The translations under genes were made by a program, and so were the position numbers. Of a DNA stretch of 64,000 bases, positions 30,925 to 41,200 are shown in pieces (within the stretch, counting starts at the first letter, position 1; each line of letters begins with the position of its first letter). Origin of the DNA: Asparagopsis taxiformis (lineage: Eukaryota > Rhodophyta > Florideophyceae > Bonnemaisoniales > Bonnemaisoniaceae); NCBI GenBank assembly GCA_030407315.1, contig JALQPE010002768.1:1-64000 (forward strand), read 5' to 3'. The notes below the pieces were generated by a model. It was not told the DNA's origin, searched no databases, and saw only the letters and a list, made by a program, of their open reading frames with translations.

Positions 30925-33534
30925 ATTTTGGAGAGCAGGGAAAGAGAGTGAGAGGAGAGGGTTATGGGGGAAATTGCTGAATGGTTGAAGGCATGAACTG
31001 AAGGAGGAAGACGTGTGGCTAGGAGAGTGGGAACAAATGAAGTTCTGTGGTAGAAAAGCGATACAGAGGCTAGGAGGGTGAGTGTGTGTTGAGAAACATC
31101 GGTCAAGCTTCACAAAGAAGGAATGTGAGGTACATGTGGAGCTTTAGAGTCATGACAGATGCGAAAGTTGCAGTGGAGGAATGGGAGTTTGGTCAAGTGG
31201 GTGTCAAAATACTACGGTATTGGTGTATGTGATAGGAGGGAATACCATGAATTCGTACAGATTGATAACAATGATGTCCTGTCACAGGACATAGATTGAT
31301 TTTTGGTGGTAACATTTCTGTGGCCGGGATGGGATTGTTGGATGTGGAACTGAGACATGACATTGCTGATGATGATAATCGCCTCGTGTGAAATTGAATG
31401 TTGAGGTGTACAAATTGTCAGATCAACTATAGAGAAGTAGGGTCTAAGCACACGTTCTACCCAAGATGACAGGGATTTTTTTGTCAAGTTAATCTGAATT
31501 GGTGACATGCGTTCATGTATATCAAAAAGTTTTTATCTAAGCGCGTTCCGTGCCAATATATCCGGTGAGATGGTACTGAATATAATCTTTTCACTCTCTA
31601 ACAGCCACACGCAGACCGACTGGGTACCGCGATGGACTGCATTTGAGGTCCAATAGAGCTGAAGTTTGGTGTGTGATCTACGACAAGTGGCAGCAATATT
31701 TGCTTTTTGATGTACCGTGACCTGATGTTTGCGCGCTTTGAGACATCTGCTCTGTTTAAAATAATATTTTCGGTGGAAGTTGAGCATACGATCAAGACGT
31801 CGCAAAATGAACACGGTCATTTGTGCAATTTTGTTTGAAACCATGCGCGATAGATGCGCCTTGGCAGAAAGCCACAACTCGTCTAGCTGAGGTGTTTTCT
31901 CGAGAAAACAGCTATGAGCTGATACGTGCTATTCCATTTGATTGAGACAGGTGATATTTTACGCCGACCTGATGAGTACAAACGAGCCGAATCGTTGAAC
32001 ATCGCAAGTGAATGTGTGTAACATCGAAATTTGTGCTTGCCAGTGAGGCCGATGGTTGCTCTCTGAGATGTGTAACACACAACCTAACCACTCGAAAGCA
32101 ATCGACACAAATCGGCGTCAAGGCGGTTCAAGTTGAAATGGCTTCCTCGCTGAGAATCAACGAATTTTCAACCGGAGAGTGCAGGAGCACAAAATTATGT
32201 AATTCAAGCATCCTAACCAGTAAAATTGCATCACTACGTCCAAGTGGACCAACAAAAACGAAACTAAAAAGAAACAGGTGTCCTTTTTGGAAACGACAAA
32301 TTCGGTCTGAAACGAGCAACGCAGAGGACAAGTCGAACGCATGCACGTCACAGCAAGCACTTTACTACAAACCTAGCACATCTAGCTCAAAAACGCGTGG
32401 CAATACACGCTAAAGTCGGGGAGGAACGGGGGCGAAAACATGATGAAACAGCGCGCACGAAACGCGGGCCACCGGCTATGACAACGGGTTGGGCGGGGCG
32501 AAATCCGACGACGATTGGGCGGAACGGGGGCGCGAGGCGGCTCTGTCAATATTCTCGAGGCCGAGTAGGAAGTGTAGATACTCTTCGGACAAGGTGAGCA
32601 GGTTGTCGAGACATTTTGTGCAAAATTGTTCGAGGAAACGCATGGTGTGGACGGGCGGTCTGGGACGACGGGTGACGGGGACGGAAGAATCGAGGGCTTA
32701 AATAGCGGGCGGTTTCGAATACAGAGGGATATGGGATGAGTGAATTTGTACGGTTGTATAGAACGGTGAGGAAATGTGGCCGATGTGCGGTATCAATCAT
32801 GGCGTCCAATCGTGGTATGAAAGACTAATTGCTACGTGTCATGAGGTTGGTGAAGGTAACGTGGTGGCGTACAAGTGCGCGGGTGTATGATGCACACGGC
32901 TGTTTGGCACAGGTCTGAGATGCGGGCGGTGTGGGACGGGCGGATGCAGGATGGGATAGCGTCGCGGGAGTTTTAGGGGTGGTTGACAGATCGGTGCAGA
33001 TATTTTGGTTTGCTTCCATGCGGTATGACTATTGGGCCAATTGTATGGCGCTACGTGCGCTGCTCGCCGCTGACAGGCGCGATTGAGCAAGTGCGCGGCA
33101 TTGGTGGATGTTGATTGGTTGGGGTCGAAATATCACGCCGTGCTTTTTGGTTGAGTAGGCGGCATTGCTGACACTGGCACACAGCGGTTTTACACTTGTA
33201 TAATATTTACTCAAGTGTAGATGGTACGAGTGTACCGAACCTTCTTGAGCGAGGCGTCATACACAGCAGGGATCAACGATGAATGATTTGTCACAAGCAG
33301 CATCCAATACACGTGTGCTGAAATATATTTTTAGCGCATACACGTGCCATGCAGCTCGGCGATGAAAATTATAAGCGCCAAATAAAACGGGCGTAAATGC
33401 ATATACCAACGATGACACGCCCGACAATAATCGTCAAGGGCGCGTCGCGCAGCAACACAATGAATGCAGCGCATTGCGCCACATAAAACCGGCCATGACA
33501 GCAGCCGAGATCGTCGTCACAGCGTCGTTTCATC
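30925..33534. other. Intergenic, no convincing gene
   Basis: The first about 600 bp are purine-rich on the plus strand, and from about 32400 the base composition becomes GC-rich toward the host gene cluster. Open frames at 32012-32413 and on the minus strand are short, without domains, and in composition-biased sequence. Confidence 0.45.
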
Positions 33535-33867
33535 ATGGACGTTCGACCCGCCGCTTACTCGTACGTTTCCACACACGCAAACTCCATTCTCGAAGTCTCC
33601 CTCCCCGAAGTCGAAAAGACAGACATCTCCGTCCGACTCGACTCCTCCACTCGCATCCTCTACATCATCGGCGACATCTTCGCCCTCGACTGCGACACCG
33701 GTCTGCGCATCCCGCTCGTGTCCTACCACCAGCAAATCCCGCTCACCCCGCTCGTAGATCTCGACTCCATCAAGATGCATCTCGTCGAGAAAGGTCTCGT
33801 CGCCATCCACATACCATTCCACCAGCCTTCAAACTGCCAGCCCGCCAAGACGATAATCGCCTTCTAA
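33535..33867 (+). CDS. Small alpha-crystallin/HSP20-like or CS-fold protein
   Basis: 110 residues from the ATG at 33535. The pattern ANSILEVSLPEVEKTDISVRL, then a strand ending in LYIIGDIF, then IPLVSYHQQIPLTPLVDLDSIKMHLVEKGLVAIHIPF follows the beta-sandwich layout of the alpha-crystallin domain: LP..VD...I.....GLL.I.IP near the end is the family hallmark. There is little sequence before or after the domain, and the classical C-terminal I-X-I motif is not seen. A chaperone role is plausible from family knowledge. It lies 107 bp before ALG2 on the same strand. Confidence 0.6.
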   Translation: MDVRPAAYSYVSTHANSILEVSLPEVEKTDISVRLDSSTRILYIIGDIFALDCDTGLRIPLVSYHQQIPLTPLVDLDSIKMHLVEKGLVAIHIPFHQPSNCQPAKTIIAF

Positions 33868-33974
33868 CACCAACCATCGCACCGCTTAATTTCAATTTCC
33901 ACTAAAAAATAAATCCATCATGTCCAAAACGCCAATCCACCAACCACCCCAACCCACCGACTCCCGCCCACTCC

Positions 33975-35150
33975 ATGCGCGTCGCAATCATCCACCCAGA
34001 CCTCGGTCTCGGCGGCGCCGAACGTCTCGTCCTCGACATCTCCCTCTCGCTAACCGCCAACCACACGCCGACGATCTACACGCCTCATTTCGACGCGACG
34101 CGCTGTTTCAGCGAGCTCAAATCCGCCACACATCGTCCCGTACCAGTACGACACATCCGGCCGCCGATCCCGCGCGCAATCTTCGGCAAATTCCACGCGA
34201 TTCTCGCCGCGCTCCGCGCCGTCTACGTCGCCTTCTACGTCGCACTTTTCGCGACCCCGGACATCGCCATCGTCGACATCGTTTCGTTACCCCTACTCGT
34301 GCTCTACATCTTCCGCATCCCCGCCGTCTTCTACTGCCATTTCCCAGACGTTCTCCTCGCCAAATCCCTCCGTCCCCGTCCCGCCTCCCCGCTCCGCGCC
34401 CTCTACCGCTGCGTCGTCGACCGCCTCGAATACCTCTCGCTAATCGCCGCGCGCAGCGTCGCGTGTAATAGCCAATTCACCGCCGATGCGTATCGTCGCC
34501 AATTCCCCCTGCTCCCCGCCCCCGTCGTGATACATCCCGCCGTCCGGACCAAATCCCCCCGCCCCAGCCCCCAGCCCCGCCCCGCAGACACCCTGCTCAG
34601 TCTCAACCGCTACGAGCGCAAGAAGGCGCACACGCTCGCCGTGGAGACCCTGCGCTTGTTGGACAAACCGCCGGTGCGCGATCTACGTCTCGTGATCGCC
34701 GGCGGGTTTGACCAGCGTCTACGGGAAAACGTGCAGCATTTTGACGAGCTGCAACAGTTGGTGCAGAGCTACGCGTTGGATCGTCGCGTGGATTTGCGAA
34801 AGAATGTGTCCGATGTGGAGAGGGATGCGTTGTTGGCCAGTTGTTTAGCCGTTTTGTATACGCCGTCGGATGAGCATTTCGGTATCGTGCCGCTGGAAGC
34901 CATGGCCGCTGGTGTGCCGGTTATTGCAGTTCGCTCCGGTGGCCCGTGTGAGACCGTCGAGCATGCTGTCACAGGCTTGTTGTGCGAGGCGCAGCCGCGC
35001 GCTTTTGCTGATGCGGTGCGCGAATTGAGAAGGGGTGATGTGGCGATTGAGATGGGACAACGCGGACGCGAGAGGGTGCAGCGGTTGTTCTCGCCAGATG
35101 CGCTTCGATTGCAGGTGGAGAATTGGATTCAAAGTGCTGTTGGTCATTGA
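33975..35150 (+). CDS. ALG2: ALG2-type alpha-1,3/1,6-mannosyltransferase of N-glycan precursor synthesis
   Basis: 391 residues, GT4-family glycosyltransferase with GT-B fold. The N-terminus MRVAIIHPDLGLGGAERLVLD carries the GGAERLV motif characteristic of ALG2. Hydrophobic stretches at about 65-120 (AALRAVYVAFYVALF, SLPLLVLYIF) fit membrane contact at the endoplasmic reticulum. FYCHFPDVLLA follows, and the EX7E motif is EHFGIVPLE (Glu300, Glu308), followed by AMAAGVPVIAVRSGGPCET. Known ALG2 adds the second and third mannoses to dolichol-linked Man1GlcNAc2 from GDP-mannose. Slightly short compared with animal forms. The stop is 20 bp from the convergent glutaredoxin gene. Confidence 0.88.
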   Translation: MRVAIIHPDLGLGGAERLVLDISLSLTANHTPTIYTPHFDATRCFSELKSATHRPVPVRHIRPPIPRAIFGKFHAILAALRAVYVAFYVALFATPDIAIVDIVSLPLLVLYIFRIPAVFYCHFPDVLLAKSLRPRPASPLRALYRCVVDRLEYLSLIAARSVACNSQFTADAYRRQFPLLPAPVVIHPAVRTKSPRPSPQPRPADTLLSLNRYERKKAHTLAVETLRLLDKPPVRDLRLVIAGGFDQRLRENVQHFDELQQLVQSYALDRRVDLRKNVSDVERDALLASCLAVLYTPSDEHFGIVPLEAMAAGVPVIAVRSGGPCETVEHAVTGLLCEAQPRAFADAVRELRRGDVAIEMGQRGRERVQRLFSPDALRLQVENWIQSAVGH

Positions 35151-35170
35151 TGATGGTGATATGAATCGTT

Positions 35171-36043
35171 TTATTTGGGCTCGACAAACTCTTGCTTCGA
35201 TTCGGTATCCGCTATAATCGCTTCAACCATGGTGTCCAACTCGCCGGATTCGTAGTAATCGCGTACTATTTCCGCACCGCCGATAAATTCACCATCGATG
35301 TATAACTGTGGAAGCGTCGGCCATTTTGAAAACGCCTTGATTCCTTCGCGTAGATTCGTGTTTCTTTCCTCGTCCAGCACATTGACACACACATATTCAA
35401 CGCCAGTATCATCCATGATTTGAACAACCGCATCGCTAAACCCGCACAAAGGCTCCGATTTCACTCCCTTCATAAATAACACTACTCGATTCTCACGCAG
35501 CACTCTTCGAATCTCCATCTCAATAAACTCCATCGGTGTGTCAGGCATCAAATACACATCCGACAAAGGCACACGTTCCTCCAGTCTCCAATCCGGATCT
35601 ATGTCCGAATTCCCCGGCGGAACACCGGGGCCATCTGTAAAGTGTGCCACAACCCAGTTTTCGGCAAGCTGACCCAGCGGCGCATCATCTTCATGATCCA
35701 CAGTGAGCATGCGCACCGCAAAGCGCTTCTCCGACTGTTGAATCACCTTTATATGTGTCGCAATGGCGTTACCGACATCTGTCACTGCCGCGACATATTG
35801 AAGTTCCTTCTGTGTATCGTATACCCCGTACACCCCCGGTCGATGCCAATACTCTGGGATTTCGTCCACTGATTGCGGGATTTTTTCCGCCGGAACACTC
35901 TCGATGCCGCCTACTTGCGCTGTTAGCACCGCTCGACGCATCGGGGCCACCCGCCCGGGGAGCCGTGGTCGAGTACTGCGGATCACATGCTGCGCTTGTG
36001 CGAGACAGGGGTGAACTGCTGGCGAGATGAATGTCGGTATCAT
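35171..36043 (-). CDS. GRXS16: Plastid-type CGFS monothiol glutaredoxin with N-terminal GIY-YIG-like domain (GRXS16-like)
   Basis: 290 residues from the ATG at 36043-36041. Residues 1 to about 45 are basic and low in acids, like a plastid transit peptide. Residues about 68-160 begin GVYGVYD and contain VPPGN, matching the GIY-YIG-type domain fused to glutaredoxin in plant GRXS16. Residues about 180-285 are glutaredoxin: VVLFMKGVKSEPLCGFSDAVVQIM with the CGFS active site at Cys200, then WPTLPQLYIDGEFIGGAEIV. Such proteins coordinate 2Fe-2S clusters with glutathione and serve iron-sulphur delivery and redox control in chloroplasts. It is the strongest hint that the organism has a plastid. Confidence 0.88.
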   Translation of the reverse strand: MIPTFISPAVHPCLAQAQHVIRSTRPRLPGRVAPMRRAVLTAQVGGIESVPAEKIPQSVDEIPEYWHRPGVYGVYDTQKELQYVAAVTDVGNAIATHIKVIQQSEKRFAVRMLTVDHEDDAPLGQLAENWVVAHFTDGPGVPPGNSDIDPDWRLEERVPLSDVYLMPDTPMEFIEMEIRRVLRENRVVLFMKGVKSEPLCGFSDAVVQIMDDTGVEYVCVNVLDEERNTNLREGIKAFSKWPTLPQLYIDGEFIGGAEIVRDYYESGELDTMVEAIIADTESKQEFVEPK

Positions 36044-36318
36044 TGTTTCAGATGCGCTGGTTGGAGACTGAACCAGCTGCGAGATGTCACTCTTTCAAAG
36101 AGCAGCGAACCTCTTTGTTCTGGGAGGACATGATCACAGCAGCGTTAATAAATAATATCAGACAAGTTTTTATATTTTATTAACACCAGCAATGATATTG
36201 CAGCTCTGTTACCTTACTCGACCGATTGAGTTGGCATACGCAACGGCGATCAAAACGTAGAGTGGACTCCATCCGAGGTGATGTTGCATTCCCCATCAAC
36301 CCGTTATCGTCCCTCGAA
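36044..36318. promoter_or_regulatory. Divergent promoter region
   Basis: About 275 bp between the glutaredoxin ATG and the probable first exon of the methyltransferase gene on the other strand. The two genes probably share it. No TATA box with clear spacing is seen. Confidence 0.4.
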
Positions 36319-36552
36319 ATGTCACCGCCACTTCGACGACCCGCCCGACCAGAACGTAAGCAGGGCATTGATTTAAAACATGCCGAAACACTAACAAGAC
36401 GTCTTCTTCTAACCGCCAACACAACGCCAACATACCATCTACCACCGCCCGTATCCACAAATCTGCCCATTCCATTACAAACCTTTCTCAAAACCGGCTT
36501 CGACGCTCTCCCCCCTCCCTAGACCCCGGCCATCGCAACAATGGCGCACCAG

Positions 36553-38120
36553 TGCCATCAGCCCGCGCGAGCAAAAAGCGCGCCCAAATATCCGCACTGC
36601 TACGCATCGTCGCCGCATTATTATCCGACAATCGCATGGACGCCGCCGGCCAAATCTTCGATCTATGCGGCGGATGCGGACACACAGCCCTCGTACTCGC
36701 ATACGCGCTACCGTCATGCCGCGTCACACTCGTCGACGCCAATAAAACCGCACTCTCCGTCGCTGCGTCGCGCGCCGCTGCAGCCAGACTCGGCAATTTC
36801 GCGACACTCAATGCGACAATCGAGACGCTCCGTCCACGAAAAGCCGCTCTGGTGCTCGCATTGCACGCGTGCGGCGGCGCTTCCGACATCGCGCTTGCAT
36901 ATGCCGCGCGTTGTAATGCTGCTTTCGTCGTTACCCCGTGCTGTGTGGGCGGCCTCGTGTCCTCGAAGACCGCTGTGAGTGGGGCCGGTGCCGCAACGCC
37001 GGCAACCGGCCCCGATGGCTCCCAGATTGATTGGCAGAAACCGCGTAGTGAGCTGTTTCGTGCCCTGTTGACGGACGATGAGTACGTGCGACTCGCGCGA
37101 GCGGCAGATTATGCAGAGTTGCTTTCGGGGCGTGATGCGTGGCGGGGTGTTGCGAAAGCTATGCTGGAGCAGGATAGAATGTTGTGGTTGCTTGCGCAGC
37201 GGTACTGCGTGCGTTTGGTGAAGATTCCCGCCGAATGTACTCCGAAGAATGATGTGCTTGTTGGGTGGGATGGTGCCGCTATGGATGCTTTGCTGGACGC
37301 GCAGTGGTTGTTGGATGATGCTGCCAATGCTGTTATACGCGACGTGCGTGAAGGGAGTGTGATTCGTGGGTTTAGTGTGGAGGAAATACGAACCGTTGAA
37401 GCAGTGTTGAAGGAACATGTTTTGAATAATCCATCTGGCAGTTATGCTTTCCCAGAGACCCTTGGGTCGCGAGAAAGAAAGGTTGTTCATGCGGTCGCAG
37501 AATCACTTGGATTGTATCATATCAGCTCCGGCAAGGGATCGAGTCGGTTCGTCAGCGTGAGTCGCACAGAATTCTGGCCTGTGTTTTTCGACGGATTCGT
37601 CGGGATAGGCGGTCAAGTTGTTGAACAGCTGTGCGCGTCGTTGAATAAATTTGTTCCAAAAGCGTGCCGTGAAAGAAGAGAAGAGCTACGCGGCGACTCA
37701 CACCACGTGACAATTGTGTCGCCTCGAGAGATTCCACAATTGGCTTATCGGTATAAACATGATACAATCGCGTTGCTGCGTAAAGTATATGAGCGATTGC
37801 AAGGCACGTCGTTTTGTGTGCATGGAATTGGTCGCGTGGCAAAATCGGTGCGTCGACATGGAGATGTGTCCATCGACGGTTCGCTATATGACGAACGATT
37901 TGTGCGTGAAAGCGAGTTGGAGCACGTAGACAACGAGGCGTATTTCGCGGTGGTTACCTGGCCGGAGGCTGACCAGTTGCGGACGGACTTGGGATTGGGT
38001 CTGGCAGATTTACACATCACACTCGGATTTTCTGAGAAGGACATTTACAATGTTGCCAAAGATCAGAGCACAATTTTACACAGAAAGGAAGGCTTCTGTT
38101 CGCCATGGAAGACTTCATAA
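36553..38120 (+). CDS. Methyltransferase fused to a 2H phosphoesterase domain
   Basis: Main exon of about 522 codons. Residues about 1-210 form an S-adenosylmethionine methyltransferase: SKKRAQISALLRIV, motif I IFDLCGGCGHTALVLA, and VLALHACGGASDIALAYA with TPCCVG, as in the METTL25/GSTCD-like group. The C-terminal part has two H-X-T motifs, HHVTIV (His385) and LHITLGF (His488), the paired signature of 2H phosphoesterases, which cut or seal RNA or cyclic phosphates. The frame has no ATG near its start. A proposed exon 1 at 36319-36355 (ATG TCA CCG..., donor AAC|GTAAGC) joined to 36553 (acceptor CCAG) restores the frame and removes a 197-nt intron containing CTAAC. RNA modification or repair is inferred. 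Confidence 0.72.
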
Positions 38121-38279
38121 AGTTGCACGTCAAAGCATTTGCACAAACTCATATTCGCACCAGCTGTTTCCCACTTTAATGAAAATCAAAACGTTCCCAA
38201 CGCCCATACAGTTTCCCCAATTCTATCACATAGTTCAACCCACTGACTATTTTGTTGCTACAAACCCACACAATATTTT

Positions 38280-41200
38280 CTAGGGTTGTTGAGCAGCAAT
38301 GCCTTCCAATGGAGGTCTTGCACCCTCCGGCATGATATCCGAAATTCTTATCAATCGGCCAGTTCCATCCTTATCGAGGCCTCGGCCGAACATATCGCGC
38401 TCCAGATATTCCCAATTTGTTGCAACAGGTTCATCAACGCTAGACACAACACAAAAGTTTGTCACAGTCAACCATGTCGCGACGGTGGCAACGACAGCAA
38501 ATGCAGCAACGATTCCTAGAACACGGGCAATTGCTCCCCCACTACGACCACCAACTCCGCTGATCGAATCGTTTTCATCAATTGGATTACCATCGGGAAC
38601 TGGAGCAGCAATTCTCGTCAAATTCCCAGCGACAAATAGACCTTCATTACTTGTTCTCATAATGATGACATTTTCTTCCGACGTAAAATCAACAGAATCT
38701 TTTTCATCAAGAGCCAAGTTATAACATGTCGTTGGTGAACATGTGGGTTGTTCCAGTGAAATGGGATTCACAAGTCTTCCCGCAACAATTTGGTCGAATG
38801 GAGTTGAATCAAAACTTGAAGAATTCCACCTAGTGCGAAGTTCCAGGCACTGTTCGGGAAGAGATTCGTTATCGCCCTTCATGAGTATATACGGAAACAC
38901 GTCGGCGTAATTTTCAACTTCAGTCACAAAGCCCGTGTCGATGATAGATTTTTTCGGCACTTCAGCAAGCATGATTTCGAGACGATTTGGCTGCGAGAAA
39001 GCCTCCGTACACACCTTGAGAGTAGTAACATCACCAACCATTGCTTCGGATGCTTGTGCAGCATTGCACATAATCCCCACGTTTATATCGATTGGGGCAA
39101 TAGTAGTTCCGTCAGAACCAGTGGTTGGACGCCCAGCACCATCGAATGAATCTGGATAACTTGTTGATTCGCGGCCCACATATCCGCATAGTTCTTGTTG
39201 CACCCTCATCTGCGCAATATACTGCGGAAGTTCTTGAACCGTAACGGCATACGCACTTCGCGTCACCTCGTTTTGTTTCAAAAGCCGGGATCGTGAAGAA
39301 CCTCCCTGAGAAAGGCTATACGACACAGACAGCGTCAAGTTTGCAACAGCAGAAATCTTCTGAATGATTTCGATGCTGATAATCGGTTGTGCCGATTCGG
39401 TCGAAGCAAAATTGACAGCGATTTGCGTCGGCTTGAGTACGTTGAAGATTGTGCTGTCGACTACGAATAGATCACTCGGAACTTCAACAAGGCTCAAAGT
39501 CTGATCAATAGAATTCTCAACTTGATTAGGCCTGAACACCGTTCTTTCAGCCAGCCTTTCACTGATTCCGCTCAGCCTTACAAGGTATTCTCCTGCAGCT
39601 TCCTTCAAAGCCACAGCCTCAGGGGAGGAGTCTGAACTGACGGCCTGCGATATCTCAACGGTGATATCTACCGCCACAGCGATGAGCCTTTCGATGCATT
39701 TGTGATCCCTAGCAGCTTGGCATTGGGTCACTTCGTTATCGAGGCCCTGCAGGCGAAGCTTGAGTATTTCAATGGTAGATAAGCCGGGTGCCGGCGTTGG
39801 CGTTGCGAGGACAAGGCTTGTACCCAATGAAACAACTTCAATGAGACCCCCACTGGCCGTCTTCGCGTGACATTCAATGCCATAGCTACCCGCAGCAGGG
39901 AATGTGAATGTAGCGAAAGGAACGGAGCTGCAGCCCTTTCCAACTGCAAATCTCTTTGTCGGGGAACCCACAAGGTAAAAGCAATACTCTATTCCTTGCG
40001 TTTCAAAAGAAAGTTGGGCAGTAATCGTGAATTGCGTTTCAGATGTCGTCCCAGTAGTGACTTCCGGAGCCGTGCAAGTAAGCTTGGGAACATCGGCGGT
40101 AGTGAATGACAGTTCATAGTCCGAGTTGATGCTTGCATCGGATGCTGAAACAGTTATACGAACCACGTATTGAGTGGAAGGCTTCAAACTATTTCGAGAG
40201 AATCCAAGCAGAAGACGGGATTGCTGTCTCGCTGAGCTGACAAAACCAGGGCCTGTTCTAAGAACTCCAGTTGTTGAGAACAGGAATCTCTGGTTCAGGT
40301 TAACCATTTCAAATGTCCATGAAGCCAATGGATCTGAAACAGCTGATGGTCGGATGATGATTTCAGAATGAGTGTCCACTGAGGTCCGATCAAGCACATT
40401 TCCTCTCAAGTCCACGAGCTCGAGAGAGTCTAATCTTGGGACCTTTTGAGCTGGCAGAGTTTGTACTTCAAAGTATAAATAGACTTCTGCCGAACGTCTG
40501 TCCTTCCTCACTCTCAATCCGAAGGAAATGTATGTCGGATCCGGGTCCGAAGAATTATCGATAGTCTCCCTTTGCAAGTCAGAAGCCGCTACGATAAAAC
40601 TTGAGACCCCGCGGTCGGCTGGTAAAATGGAGCTGCAGTTCTCAACACCATTGCGGAAACTAGAAAGCAATGATTTTCTGCAGCTTATCCATTCATACAC
40701 AATACCAGCTCTGTTATCGCCTTCTCCACTCAGAATATCCGGATCCGAAGATTTGTCAGCTGATAGAGCTAGATCGCTCGATGACAAGACCAAAGAACCA
40801 TTAATGCCATCATTCAGAAATGCTTTCAGAGGGCTTGAAACAACGGTGAGCAAGACTGTATCCGTTGCGCCCACATCACGATTCGAAGAGAGATAAGCTT
40901 CCAGACTTAATTCCTGCGTGCCAATCTGCAAGTCAGCCTGAGCGATGTTAAATTCCAACCCCAATTGAGTAGGGCCGGTGACAGCACTGTTCACAGAACC
41001 TTGGTCAGCTGTAGTATCCACCTTGAATCGTTCGCCTCTATAAGTCCATTCTAGGATAAGATCAGAATCCTGAAGGGCAACGACTGCGCCGGATGCCGTC
41101 AAAATCGTGACGGTAGCTTGAACAAGGGTAAGCACCTCAGATGAACGATGCAACTCTTCGACAGGATAAATTTTCACGATTACAATTTCCGTAGTTGAAG

